A DNA stretch of 64,000 bases from Epichloe hybrida (taxonomy: Eukaryota; Ascomycota; Sordariomycetes; Hypocreales; Clavicipitaceae): contig JAFEKR010000035.1 in the NCBI GenBank assembly GCA_019022495.1, positions 496,001 through 560,000 of the forward strand. Direction: 5' to 3'. Below the pieces are notes generated by a model. The model was not told where the DNA came from. It was given only the letters and a program-made list of their open reading frames with translations, and searched no databases. A program made the position numbers and the translations under genes. Of this stretch, positions 48,315-61,048 are shown one piece after another (position 1 is the stretch's first letter; the number at the start of each line of letters is the position of its first letter).

Positions 48315-51300
48315 GGCTAGCGGGGTCTAAGATAGTATTAACTATAACACCATAAGCTAGTAATTATTCTTACTAATCTTTTGAGTTATTCCCTCCCCTA
48401 ATTATTATTCTTTATCTCCTAATAATCCTATATCTCTCTTTCTAAATCCTAATTAGCTATATCCTAAGTATTTAACCTTAGTGGTTATAGTCTTTCCTAG
48501 CGCGGGATATATATCTTTAGGTTATCCACATAGATTTTCTAACTTTATCCACCTTCTAATAGTTTAATTTTATAAGACACTAATAATAGCTTTTTCTTTA
48601 CTATTAAAAGTTTTCCCTAGGTCTTATGAAACTTCCCCTTTAGCTTATTCTCCTTATCTATCTTCTCCTATATAAGATTACTAACTTTAAACTAATATAG
48701 GGATTTTAAGAAGTTATTTTTACTATTAGTCTTTTAAGTCTAAATTAATTCTCTTCTCTCCTCCCTTAGATTAGAATACTATAAGTTAGTTTCTTAGATT
48801 AGTTTAGAGTTATTCTCTAGTTTTAATAAGTCCTTAATCTCCTCTAGGTTATTATTAACTCCCGTATGCTTTATAAATGGATTAAACCCTAATATTAACA
48901 TAGCTAGGGTTATCCTAGCGCTTAATATAAACTAATTGTTTAAAATAACTATAATACTTAGAATAGCCTAATTCTATAAATTAAGTAATACTCTATCCCT
49001 TTCTACTGCTTACTTTATTAATTATTATTTTACTAGGCAAATATTTTACTTAGTAAGTCTTATAGAAGTAGGATATAAGATAAGTCTAAATATAATTATA
49101 ATACTATATTTTCCTGCTATTAATTTAAAGGTTAGGTTCTTAAAGTAAGATCTATTATTATAGTAAATTCTTTTTAGCTAACTAAAAATAAAGCTCTAAT
49201 ACTTATCCTATATCTAAGTAACTAAATCCCTAGTAGCTTTATTATAGGATTATCCTAGCGTAAACCTTATTATATAGTCTACTGCGATTAACACGTATAA
49301 GTCCCTATTTTAAGCCTTAGGAGTAATAGGTCCTAGGTAATCTATTATAACTAAAGCCTAGGGTTCTAATATTATTATAGTTTTTAGAGCGAATTATAGT
49401 AATCTTATTCCTATTTACTAGTAGACTAGATAAGATTAGCAGTAAGATTCCATGTCTCTTACTCTATCTAGCTAGAAATATTACCTATGAAGTTTTTATA
49501 TTATAATAGTTAGTCTAAAATAACCTATAGTGTCATAAGCTTATTAGAGTTTAATTAAAACTTCTTTAGAGAGTATATATTCTAATAGTAATTTATCTAG
49601 TTTTAAGTAGTAAAGTTTTTATTCTAAGATTTAATATTTTAGCGCTTAATACTAAATTAGTTTCTAATGTTTAGCTAGGATTATCTAGTAACTATAAATA
49701 ATCAAAGTCAAAATTTCTCTATACTATTTAGAGTTTAGCTATTCCTAAAGCTTAGTTCTTACTATCTCTAAGGTTTTATTATCTAATCTTTTACCTTCTA
49801 GTATAATTATTTCACTTCTTATTAAAATTATTACCAGTTACTCTTATATAGCTAGTATTACATTAACGCCTATTTATCTCTTTACTTTATATAGATTAGA
49901 CCTAAGTTCTTCTAGTAGTTATAACATCCTATTCGCAATCTTTATAATCTTTATTATATTAGGTTAGTATATATATTCTATATTTAACTCTTAGAGAATA
50001 TTTACCTATTAAGCAACCTTCCCATAAACCTTAGAGAGATTTGCCATGGAATTAATAATTCCTTTATGATCCATATACACCTTTAAAAGGTAAGGTAAAC
50101 CGTCCACTAGCTATCGCGTCTCTTTTAACCTAATAATAATAGCTAATATTTCCTTCTTAGGCATTATATATTATTTTTCAGCGTCCCCTAACCTATAAGA
50201 TATTCACATAATAATTCATACCTTTAAGAAATTTAATTCTATTACGCTTATGCTAGGATTAGTATCTTCTAGCTAAAATAAAACTCCTCTAGTACCTATA
50301 TCTAAAGTATCTATTACTAAATAAAACTATATCCCTAGCTAGGCCCTAAAAGTAGTATTCACCTAAATACTATAGTAAATTTATAGTAAAGTATCTTAAG
50401 CCTCTTATGTCTATTTAGGGTTCTCTTTTAGGACTTCTACTCTCTAGACTAATAGCTTCCTTAATTTAGTAACCTTCTAAATATCTTAGAAAAAGACCTT
50501 CTTAATTATTAGCACTAGGTCTAATCTCCCTAGAATAAACTTCCGTAAGAATAGCATTAGCTATATTAAGACTAAGATTTCATTCTAAGTTTTCAAGGGT
50601 CTTTATTTAAAATATTTCTCCAGGTTAGTAAATCTTTTATAATGTTTCCTTGCTAGTTTAATCTTCCTATCTTCTAATAAGTATCTAATATAGTCTACAC
50701 TAGATGTAAAAAGGGTGGTCTTGTGTCTACTTAGTCTAATTAAAGCCTAAGTAACTCTTAGGAAGTATTATTTCTATAGAAAGTTAAAGTAATCCTCCTA
50801 TGTTTTAGAGCCTAAGTAGTAGTTATTTATATAAATAGAGAATAATATTTATATATTCTTTATGTATCCTAGTATTAATTTACTTTCTATTCTATCTTTA
50901 AAGAATAAGTGTCTAAAGGTTATATCTCCAAACCTAGCGTAACTCGCTAGTAATCCTATTAAGCCCTAGGCTATATTATTATAATAATACATTCTATTTA
51001 GCCCTAAAAAGGCTATCTTATATTTATTAGGTAAGTAAATCCTAATTACCTAGAACCTATTTAACGCGTTTGCTTAGGAGAATATTATTAATCTTCTATA
51101 ATAAACTAAATCTAAATCTACTTCTATATTATAGTATAGGTAAGCTATCTTAATAGTCTTGCTATTTATATCACAATAGTTATATACTACTTAAAACACC
51201 TTTAGAGTTTTAGGAGCGAAAATCATTAGTGCTACCTATTCTAATAGTCCCTAATAAATAATACCTACTTTCTCCATAGCTAGAAACACCTTCTTTATAA

Positions 51301-51544
51301 ACTTATAATATAGTCTAGAGTACTAATATTACTTCCTCTTCCCTAGTTAGGCATTTAGAATTAAAGGGATATAATATTATAGTAAGTTAGTTATGTAAAT
51401 ATCCTTAAGTCTCTTAATAAAACATTCTCTATAGGTATAATATAACCTTATAATTATCATCTGTTATTCAGTAGTCCTTATATAGTCTCTAAGGGTAATA
51501 TTAAACTAATTAAACTATAAAACTATAGTTTTAGTTAGGGAGTT

Positions 51545-52215
51545 AGATAATAGTTAATTTATATACAGATTTCAATATCTCAAGGGGTAGCCCTTAATTT
51601 CCAGATTTCCTATATAAATATTTAATTTAGGCTATCCTACACTATCCTAGGTTACTATCTCCTTATCTAGGTCACAAACTAGTGTATAACCTACATAATT
51701 TAACTATAACACTAAGTTCGCACAGTAGTTATTACTATCCCTAGTTTCATTAACTAATTCTTTAATTCAGTCATTTATATAGTGATTTCTAATTTTTAAG
51801 GGGGAGGCCTTAATTTCTTTATTTCCTATATAAATTAGTCCTTAGTTATATCTAAGTGTGTCTATCTTTAAATACTAGTCTTTATCTACATCTAAGTATT
51901 ATAAATACTACAGCCTAACCTTAGTTTCTCTAGGTAAACCTAGATTATTAGCATTTATATAGTGTTTTCCGTTTCCTAAGGGGTAAACCTTAATTTCTAA
52001 TTTTCCTACATAAATTAAGTAGTTACCACGTCCTAGCGCGTCTGCCCCTAGTTCTCGCTCTATTAAAACACCTAACTCCTATATATTACATATCCTAAGT
52101 TCTATTTCTTAAACTAAGACCTGATTTTCATTATTTAGGTAGTGATTCTTACTTTACAAGGGGGTACCCTTAATTTTTAACTTTCCTATATAAATTAAGA
52201 CTTCCTTATATCTAG
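51545..52215. repeat. Imperfect about 180-bp repeats inside Gypsy-2
   Basis: Four copies (near 51553, 51775, 51953 and 52129) containing ATTTATATAGTG, AAGGGG with a short variable core, CCTTAATTT and CCTATATAAATT. They correspond to the three repeats in Gypsy-1 at 23533-23985, in the opposite orientation. Confidence 0.7.
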
Positions 52216-52393
52216 AGGTATCTTCCATAGGTTCCTCCTATCCTTTCCTAACACTATAGGAGTCTTTTAGTATTTTAAATAAATTAAGTTTATTATACCT
52301 ATCTAATTCCTATCCTTTAGCTAGGTTAGGCCTTATGGATTCTTTAAATTCCTCCTTATTTATTTCTTCCTCTTTTAATTCTTTAGGATTATC

Positions 52394-52700
52394 TGTTGGA
52401 TTCACAGGGCATTGAATTCAATGTAATACAGTCGTGAGCCCGAAGAATAGTATTATCATCAATTATCTATTCTAGGCTGCGTTGTCTATTGTCATGATTA
52501 ATTAAGTTATAGGAAAAGAGAGGTAAAAAGCTAGAAGTTATAATACATAAAGGGAAAAGGGGTTACGTGTTTATATCCCTATATTTCCTAGCTAATTAAT
52601 ATGCTAGGTTATAGGTTACGTGTAAGGTCCGCGCGCGGCCCAAGCTTCTGCTAGGTAATTACAGCTATAACGCGCAATTAATATCACCTTTATTCTAACA
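52394..52700 (-). repeat. 3' LTR of the Copia element (left in window)
   Basis: 307 bp, same length as 60737-61043. Differences are C/T and G/A transitions in both directions, so both copies mutated independently. A GC island (GTCCGCGCGCGGCCC) survives at about 52627-52641, showing that CpG was spared. Confidence 0.92.
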
Positions 52701-53399
52701 CTAGAACTTCTCTCTTTTAATATAATTATTAACACATAATATTAATCATAGAAATAAAAAAGAAAGATAGATTAAGAATATAATTAATAAGGGATATAAG
52801 GAAAAGAACTTATAGCCTATCTAGGTATATAGTTACTAATAAAAGGGAAATAATAATCTTGCTTAGCCTATAAGCCTATATAAGAATAAGTAAGTCCTTC
52901 TAAATCCTTTCTTTTCCTTAAAATAACACATATACCGCCCCTTAGCATGTATATAATATCTTCCTCCTCCTTAGTAATACCTTTATTCTCCTATACACCA
53001 CTATTAATTTCTATAGTCTACTAGGAGGGCCTAGTAAGCTAGCGTAGTTATAGCCACTAGGGATATTAACTATAAGGGCGTAAATCCCCTGTGTATTACT
53101 ATCTTATCCCTATAGCTATTCTCCTAGAGAATTACCTTTTCCTCTTACTACATATATATTACACGCAGGTAACCTATCCTTCTATCTAGATAGTTATCTA
53201 GTTAGTTAAGATAAAGCTCTTAAGGGCCTTATTAGGTAATATCTTTATAAAGGTATTAGCTAGGTTATTCTCTCTATTAATCTATTAGATCTCGTAAAGT
53301 TCTTAGCATTTATATAACTATTAAAGGGCCATAATATTAATTATTAGGTATTTCTCCTTTGTCATACTAAGCTTAATAAGGCACTTATATAAGCAGAGC

Positions 53400-53722
53400 A
53401 TGTAATGTAATGTAATGTAATGTAATATTTGGGGTTTGGATGTAATGTGTAATGTAATGTAATGTAATGTAATGTAATGTAATGTAATGTAATGTAATGT
53501 AATGTAATGTAATGTAATGTAATGTAATGTAATGTAATGTAATGTAATGTAATGTAATGTAATGTAATATTTGGGGTTTGGATGTAATGTGTAATGTAAT
53601 GTAATGTAATGTAATGTAATGTAATGTAATGTAATGTAATGTAATGTAATGTAATGTAATGTAATGTAATGTAATGTAATGTAATGTGTAATTATTACAT
53701 ATTACATTACATTACATTAAGG
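53400..53722. repeat. Left terminal TAATG arrays of element B
   Basis: Nearly 290 bp of TAATG units in blocks separated by two copies of a GC-richer spacer (ATATTTGGGGTTTGGATGTAATG-like, near 53428-53450 and 53567-53590), then a short inverted ATTAC stretch at about 53694-53719. The TTTGGATGTA core resembles the spacer in element A's right array (TTTTGGATGTATTG). Confidence 0.88.
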
Positions 53723-53959
53723 ACTAATAAAGAAATCTTTAAGAAGCCTATATTATTTAAAGTTAATTAATTTAAGATAGGATATAAAATCTAATTTTTT
53801 AGAATTAATAAATAAATATTATACTTATAAAAAATAAAAGTTTATTTCTTTTTAGTAAAGGTAATTAAAAAGCTTATAAGTTATCTAGGTTTATAAGAAT
53901 TTAAATCTATAAAATAATAATATAGTATATTTAAGGTATAAATTAAAATTAAGTATAAA

Positions 53960-54890
53960 AATAAGGTTTATTTATAATATAATTAGCTTATTTATAGCTT
54001 ATTTACTTAGTTATATATAATTTTCTTTTAAAAGAGAGGTATTTTCTAAAGTAAGTTTAAAAGTAAGTATTACTAAATAGTATAACTTATTTATAGCTTA
54101 TTTATAGCTTATTTGCTTAGATATTTATGATTTTCTCTTAAAAAGGAGGTATATATAAAAGTAAGTCTTACTAATTATAGTATTAACTTCTTAATAGCTT
54201 ATTTACTTAGATATTTATAATTTTCTCTTAAAAAGAAAGTATATATAAAAGTGGGTCTGAAGTGGGTCTTACTAATTATAGTATTAACTTCTTAACAGCT
54301 TATTTACTTATATATTTATAATTTTCTCTTAAAAAGAAGGTATACCTAAAAGTGGGTCTAAAGTGGGTCTTACTAATTATAGTACTAACTTCTTAATAGC
54401 TTATTTACTTAGATATATATAATTTTTCTATTAAAAAGAAAGTATATATAAAAGTGGGTCTAAAGTGGGCCTTACTAATAATAGTATTAACTTCTTTATA
54501 GCTTATTTACTTAGATATATATGATTTTTTATTAAAAAGAAGTATATATAAAAGTGGATCTAAAGTGGGTCTTACTAATTATAATATTAACTTCTTAATA
54601 GCTTATTTGCTTAGATATTTATGATTTTCTCTTAGAAAGATAGTATACTTAAAAGTGGGTCTAAAGTGGGTCTAACTAATTATAGTATTAACTTCTTAAT
54701 AGCTTATTTGCTTAGATGTATATGATTTTTTATTAAAAAGAAAGTATACTTAAAAGTAAGTTTAAAGTAAGCCTTATAAATTATAGTACTTCTTTATAGC
54801 TTATTTACTTAAATATATATGATTTTCTATTAAAATAAGTATACTTAAAAGTAAGTTTTTAATATTTTTCTAAGAAATAAGCTTAAAAGT
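53960..54890. repeat. Internal tandem repeat block of element B (about 101-bp unit)
   Basis: About nine units; clear starts lie near 54248, 54348, 54450, 54550, 54651 and 54752. Each carries paired GTGGGTCTAAAGTGGGTC, then TTACTAATTATAGTATTAACTT, a TTACTTAGATAT stretch and TTAAAAAGAAAGTATA. The outermost units have decayed (GTAAGT in place of GTGGGT), consistent with RIP-type mutation. Confidence 0.87.
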
Positions 54891-55082
54891 AAGTTTTATT
54901 AGTTTTATAAGTTATAATTAAGATTAGTATAGTAATTTAACCTTAATCTATATTTTAAGAAACCTAATATATACTTTTCTAATTATTTAAGTTATTTCTT
55001 ACTATTAATTTCTAATTACTTTACCTAAATATTAAAAAATAAAAAATAATTACATTTAATTACAAATAATTACAAATAATTA

Positions 55083-55225
55083 CATGTAATGTAATGTAAT
55101 GTGTGAAAGGGGGGTGTAATGTAATGTAATGTAATGTGTAATGTAATGTAATGTGTAATAATTACATTACATTACATTACATTACAAACATTACACAATG
55201 TAATGTAATGTAATGTGATGCTCTG
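55083..55225. repeat. Right terminal TAATG arrays of element B
   Basis: TAATG units with a spacer containing GAAAGGGGGGTG, a short inverted ATTAC block (about 55160-55185), then TAATG units again running into the tip GATGCTCTG. As in element A, the outer arrays at both ends read in the same direction. Confidence 0.85.
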
Positions 55226-55233
55226 TATATAAG

Positions 55234-58200
55234 GAGTATAAATCCGTATATACGATAACTAGGATCTTTAGGAGCTTTAGTTAGTTAGTAACTAAGTTTA
55301 AGGTGGTTACAATTACATAAGCTATATTAACACTAGCTACCATACTATAGACTTCTAAGGTAAGCATGCTTTACATAACTCTCTTACTCTTTATTAAGCT
55401 AAAGTATATAATATTACCTTTAATTATAAACTTACTATTAGTATAGTCTTTATTTACTAGAATAAGTACATATCCTAGTTATAAGGATAGGTCCTAGTTA
55501 TTAGCAAAGGATTTATTTACAAAGGTAAAGAGCTTTGCCTTCTTAAGGTTAATTAGGATAAACGTTAGACCTCTCTCTAGGTAATCTATCTACTACTTTA
55601 GGTAATAATTAAAGGCTTTTATATCCTCTAGGGTTAGCTCCTAGTGTTATATAATAATAAATAAGTTAAAGCAAGCCTTTATTTAATAGATTAAGGCAAT
55701 GTAAGCGCCTTAGGCCCTTTACTTAATATATTTACGCTTTAAGTTAGTTATTAAAACTAACTCTAACTTATTACTTTACCCTTTCTACTAGATCTTAATA
55801 GTATTATTCTCTAGTAAGATAATACTACTATTAAATATAAGAGGGTAGTCCTAAGTTAGGAATTGCTTTAGCTTTATATTAAAGCCTACTATAGTAAGCT
55901 AGGTCTCTTCCTTCTTAAAGAACTTCTTATCTAAGAGGCTAATTATATTATTAGTCTATATTCTAACGCAAGTAAAGTTAGGGCTTTCCTTTATAGTTAT
56001 AAGCAAGTAAGGATTATATATAGAGGTTTCTATCTAGAGGTTCTCTCTATAATACTTATAATACATAACCTACTAGTACATTCCTACTTCTACAAGCCTA
56101 TAAAGGGGTTTTATAACCCTTAAGATTATACCTAGTAGGTAAAGATACTATATCTGAATTAGCAAGCGCGCTAGGATTAGCTACTCTAGTAATATATAGG
56201 CCTATACATAAGCCTAATAGATATCTCTTAGCTAGATAAGGAATTTCCTTAATCTTATAAATAAGGCTATTGCAAGAATAAGACATTAGCTTGCGCGTTA
56301 AATCATTAGGGCCTATGTAAGAATAGCCTATTTCCCTTTATTCTCACACCCTTAGATCATAAGGCGTGACTTTTCATAAGGTTCTATTATCTTACCCTTA
56401 ATCTTATTAATAATCCAGGAATTAAAAATTTAAATTCTACTATATTCTTTCTTATTAAACATAATAAATTTAAACACACCTTACTTAATTAAAGCATTAA
56501 TTTCCGCTTTTATTAATAGCTTAAATGGTTTACCTAGGGTCTTAATAATTCCTTCCTTATATAGCTTAATTATAAGGGCTAGGTTACTATATTCTTTTAC
56601 TAATAGGAAGGTATTAGCACCTTAAGGCATTATAGGAGGGTTTTTCTATAGCCTTTTACATCCTCGCTTTAGTAGTATTAGTAGCACTATATTCTTATTA
56701 TAAGTCTCTTACCCTTTTTCTCCTTTCTCTTTACTAGGCTCTACTATTTTCTTTACACTAGGATTATTATAGTAGGGCTTAATAGATATTAACCTAAAGG
56801 TCTTTAGGCCTCTAGGCATATTAAGTATATAGCTTTCTCTAGTAATTACTAGTAGCTTATATAGACCTAACTATCCCTTACCTTCTTACTAGACCTTAAC
56901 CTTTAATCTAAGTAGTAAGCTAAGGGTCTTTAAGGTATCTAGGCTATTACGTTTAGTAAGGGCCTTATTAACCTTCTAGATAGTATAGAGTCTCTTAATC
57001 TCTTTAGTAGCCTTCTATACTATAATTATATACTATATAATATTAGGTAATAGCAAGGACTTATTTATTATGTATAGGTAAGCTCTAAAGATAAGGAGGG
57101 TTAGGACAAGGCTATTAGGGCCTATAGTATTATTTAAGGCCTTAATTACTATTTAAAGGGTAATAGGTTCTAGTGTTATAAGGTATTTATATCTAATTAT
57201 ATTATAGGCTCTTTAAAGTAGCCTATAATACCTTTTAACCTTCCCTATACTATAGTATACCTTAATAGGGACTTCCTTAATTAAAATTAATATTAAAGCT
57301 ATAAATTATCTAAATTCATTACTATAGAAGTTTATTCTAGTATTTATAATAATAAAGTCTAGGGGGCCTAGGTAAGTATTAATCTAGTATATTTAGAGGG
57401 CTTCCTAGGTTATTTTTATAGAGATATTATTAAGGAATTTCACTATATTAAACGCTATAGCTATATCTATAGCGTAAAGTATAAGGTAGTTACTATCTAG
57501 GTAAAAGACATTTACTATTACTTTATAATTAAAGCTACACTTATCCTTAAGGGTAAACTTAAAGTAATTAGGGCTATTTATATATATTTAGCATTAGTAA
57601 TAGATTCTTATTAGCTCCCTAATAGCTTTAATATTAATATTATACCCTAATCTACAGAGAACCTTATGTAAACGTTAGATTAATAGATGCCTAAAGCGGC
57701 AATGTAATTACTATAGCTTACCTTCTATAAGGTAGCTCTAAGTAACTGCTTTTTCCTTCTATATAAGAAGCATCTAGGCATGGCCTTATTTATATATAAC
57801 AGGGACTTTAATATTTCCTTGTTATAGCGTGTTCTTAGAGATATTAAAGTTAATCTTTAAATAGTCTATATCCTTAAGGGATAAGAGGAATAGAGTGTTT
57901 ATAGGGATAACCTAAAAGAGAATATTTCTAAAGGGAGTAGGCATATTAGCTGCTCTAAGTGTAATAATTAGGTCTCCCACGCTGAATCTAACTAATGCCT
58001 TCTTCTCTTTTAATTCATTAAGCTATAATGTAAGCATCTAATATTACAAAGCAAGGAATTAAGGGTGCCTTACTATAAAGAACTTTACGGCTCTTGTATT
58101 AGGCATAATCCCTTAGAATATCACATAGGAATAGCGATTTTCTAACATAAACATCGCTAGGGCTTTGTTTACAAGTTCCTACTAAAAGGGGTCTTCTTTA

Positions 58201-58600
58201 CTTAGACTATAATAAGCTACTTACCTTATTAGAAATTAAACTATTCTTTCGCTATTAATCTAGGTTCTATGAGTAAAGAAGCTTGTAGGTACTAGCCTAT
58301 TTGTATTATTAGGGCTATTATTAAATCCAATACTTTTTATATACTAAGCGATTTTATTATTAACAAGGGGTTAGGACTTGTGTTCTCCCTTATACTAAGT
58401 AAGGAATAAATAATATAAGTTATTAGTTAAATCCATAAGGTAGTAGTTCTTAAAGTATTAAAATGCCTTCTTATAGTTCTCTTTAGGGTGCTTAGATAAC
58501 TAGTATCCTTCCTTACCACATATATAGCACTTCTTTATGCAAGGAGTACCTTCTCTTCCTTATGGTTTTAAGGGGTATTAGGTCTCTTTTCTATTCTTAT
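55234..58600 (-). pseudogene. Decayed Copia polyprotein remnants
   Basis: Minus-strand remnants in order: zinc knuckle (CYICGKEG, about 58490-58530), integrase-like region (about 57000-58400), a 62-codon surviving open stretch at 56286-56098 matching the YLLG..NP..SD type block downstream of integrase, and RT/RNase H segments (about 55240-55900). CAA/CAG-derived stops interrupt it throughout. The RNase H tail lies beyond element B, near 53190-53385. Confidence 0.7.
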
Positions 58601-60736
58601 TATATCTTTAGTTAGTCTAGAATTATTCTAGGGTTATAGCTTTAGTTAGGAACTATTAATAGTTCTTCTTCTCTTCCTTAATAAAATAAAGGGTTATTCT
58701 AATCTATTTATAGAACTTTTATAGTCTGTCTAGCAGATCTATAATTACTCCTCTACACTCTAGAATACTATAATAGGCTCTAATAAGTTAATTCTAGAGT
58801 GCCCTTTTAGTTTAGCCTACTTTAGGCATTACTTATTATAAGATAGCTAGTCTTTCTATAAGTTTATTAAAGTATTTAATTATTAACTTAGTTAGGTTAT
58901 TATTTACCATTCCTTATAAGGAAGTGTTATTTTACTCTAGTAAATATCTTTACTATATATCCTTAGTTTTAAATTATTCTCTTATATAGCTAATAAGCAT
59001 AAGGAGATCTTATAGTTATCTAGGTTTAAAGAGGTAGTTTATATAGTATTATAGTGCTTTGCCTTTAAGTATAACCTTAAAAGTATAACTAGCTTATTTA
59101 GGCTAAATATTAAGTAACTCACACTTTCTATAGAATATCTAAAGCTTTAATTTAAGGATATTATAGTTATTAGCGCTATAGAGTTATTCTTTAGGGTATA
59201 CCTTAGATAGGTTAATAATTTACTTTAGTAAAGGTCTCTAGGTCTATAGGGGTCCTCTAGGTATTTCCCTTTATATCTATAGAAGGGGTAGTAAGGTCTT
59301 TAGAAAGTAAGAGGGTAGCTTTATAGGTAGTACCCTTAGGGCTTATTATTCCCTCTAATCCTTCTCTTCCTTATATTAGGAAGGAGAAATTATAGCTTTT
59401 TAAGCTATACTAATAGGTGCACTACTAGCCCTAGATAGCATAGGTTACCTCTATTAGTAACTCTCCTACTTAGGGGCATTATTAGTAGTGTTACTAGGGT
59501 AATACTACTAACTTACCTCTAGTAAAGGTATAGGTAAGGGAGTTACTTGTAAATACTTACAAATAGCATCCTTAGGTAGTCTTAACTCTAAGTTAATTAA
59601 CCTTCCTAGGGGAGATTAACTAGGCCTTCCTAGAGGGGATTAGTTTAGTCTTTCTAGGGGAGTCTAGCTTATTAATCCTTTTAATAGTAATTATACTAAC
59701 AAACAAGGTAATAAGGTAGGTTGCTTAGTTCTAACATTACTATTATCTAGTAAATTATAGAAGAACTCTTTATTCTATAGGTTCTTTTAGAAGCCTATAT
59801 ACTTCTTCCTAGCCTCTTTAATTTCTTTAAGAGTCTAAAATCTAAATTCTTCTTAGTTTACTACTTCTTTAAGGTTATTTACTATCTTTATACCTCTTCT
59901 AATAGTTATATACACTCTGTTATAAAGAAAATAGTCTTAGAGTCTGTTCTATAAAAGGTCTCTCCCTTCTGCGAACTTATCCCTTAACTATTTATAGAAG
60001 TTATTACTAAATTTAGAGAATAGTGTTCTTCTAAATAACCCTTACTCCTTATATTATTCAGTCTTTATAAGGATATAAAGACTGATTTCCTTAGGTGTTT
60101 TTATCTCTTTATATTTAGAACCTCCTATTTATTAGAGTAGTTCTTCTATAATATGTCATTTAAGCCTTATAGAGATATAGGGGTATAGGTTAGTGTAAAT
60201 AAGGGTTTTTCCTTTATCTAGGTATTTATTATTATCTCCTGTTTTAACGCCTTCCATAGCATTATTATAGCTATTAGTCTCGCTAGGAACTCTAAATTAA
60301 CTAGAGGTCCTAGATAGTCTAGCTGCATCTAACATTATAATTAATTAAGGGAGGTAGATCTTATAATATAAGAAGATAAGGGGTATAATTATAATTCTGT
60401 AATATGTTTTGTGTTTTGGATATAAAGGATTACAAGGTAAGGCAGTTAACTTTAAATATGTAATAAAACGCATAATAAAGAAAGATAAGGGGATAGCTTA
60501 GCTACTAGTGTTAAACCTTTCTTTGTTATTTTGGAGTCTATATAGATATAGATATTAATACTAAAGTAAGAAGAGAGCTATATTATACCTTTCTATTAGT
60601 ATAACTTATTATTAAACGTGGCCCTCCTATTTTATAAGGCAAGTTATTATTAGATAAGCTACCTCTTTTAATTAACCTTACTAATCTGTGGTGTTTGAAG
60701 ACTGCGTGGTTATCTGTGAAGGTAACCACTAATTAG

Positions 60737-61043
60737 TGTTAGATTCACAGGGCATTGAATTCAATATAATACAGTTATGAGCCCGAAGAATAGTATTGTT
60801 ATTAATTATCTATTCTAGGCTATGTTATCTGTTATTATGATTAATTAAGTTATAGGAAAAGAGAGGTAAAAAGCTAGAAGTTACAATATATAAAGGGAAA
60901 AGGGGTTACGCATTTATGTCCCCACATTTCCTAGCTAATCAACGTGCCAGGTTATAGGTTACGTGTGGGGTCCGCGCGCGGCCCGAGCTTCTGCTGGGTA
61001 ATTGCGGCTGCGACGCGCGATTGATATCACCTTTGTTCCAACA
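60737..61043 (-). repeat. 5' LTR of the Copia element (right in window)
   Basis: 307 bp, partner of 52394-52700. Its outer part is less mutated than the left copy (for example CCAGG, GTGGGG and TGCGGCTGCGACG retained), while its inner part is more mutated. Confidence 0.92.
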
Positions 61044-61048
61044 TTATC

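Larger units (their letters stand above)
48218..52393 (-). mobile_element. Gypsy-2, 3' part (minus-strand Ty3/Gypsy copy, RIP-degraded)
   Basis: The reverse complement aligns by eye with the 3' half of Gypsy-1: the stretch at 48520-48690 mirrors Gypsy-1 at about 26840-27020, including a shared AAACTATTAGAAGGT segment. A decayed RT box YINNYY lies at about 50790-50830 on the minus strand. The element is interrupted at 52393 by a Copia insertion and resumes at 61044. Its 5' end lies beyond the window. It is full of stops and non-functional. Confidence 0.85.
53386..55233. mobile_element. hAT-like non-autonomous DNA element B, nested in the Copia element
   Basis: The element spans 53394-55225 (1832 bp) with ends CAGAGCATG.. 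and ..GATGCTCTG, an 8-bp perfect inverted tip CAGAGCAT shared with element A. A perfect 8-bp target duplication TATATAAG lies at 53386-53393 and 55226-55233. It has terminal TAATG pentanucleotide arrays and an internal block of about 100-bp units homologous to those of element A. It splits the RNase H region of the Copia element. No open frame of note. Same family as element A by tips, TSD length and internal repeats. Confidence 0.84.
52389..61048 (-). mobile_element. Ty1/Copia LTR retrotransposon inserted in Gypsy-2, RIP-degraded
   Basis: Equal 307-bp LTRs (52394-52700 and 60737-61043), TGTTGGATTC..AACA, are flanked by a perfect 5-bp duplication TTATC (52389-52393 and 61044-61048). Total length is 8650 bp, about 6.8 kb without the nested hAT-like element. 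Coding is on the minus strand: gag-type zinc knuckle (about 58490-58530), integrase region, the post-integrase block around 56098-56286, RT/RNase H with an ALIYQIKAC-like segment and WQIDHLERGL-like block (about 55500-55720), and the RNase H tail (about 53190-53385). That order (integrase before RT) marks Copia. Stops make it inactive. Confidence 0.9.

Noticed and set aside
48218..52393. Gypsy-2 and the Copia element as one large novel element
   Set aside because: The 307-bp LTR pair with TTATC duplication delimits the Copia element, and sequences on both sides align with Gypsy-1 in minus orientation.
53400..53690. TAATG arrays as a CRISPR array or centromeric satellite
   Set aside because: No repeat-spacer periodicity of CRISPR type, eukaryotic context, and short length bounded by a transposon tip; there is no evidence of centromere identity.
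56098..56286. 62-codon minus-strand open frame as an independent gene
   Set aside because: It is the only surviving open stretch of the decayed Copia polyprotein, colinear with the block between integrase and RT.
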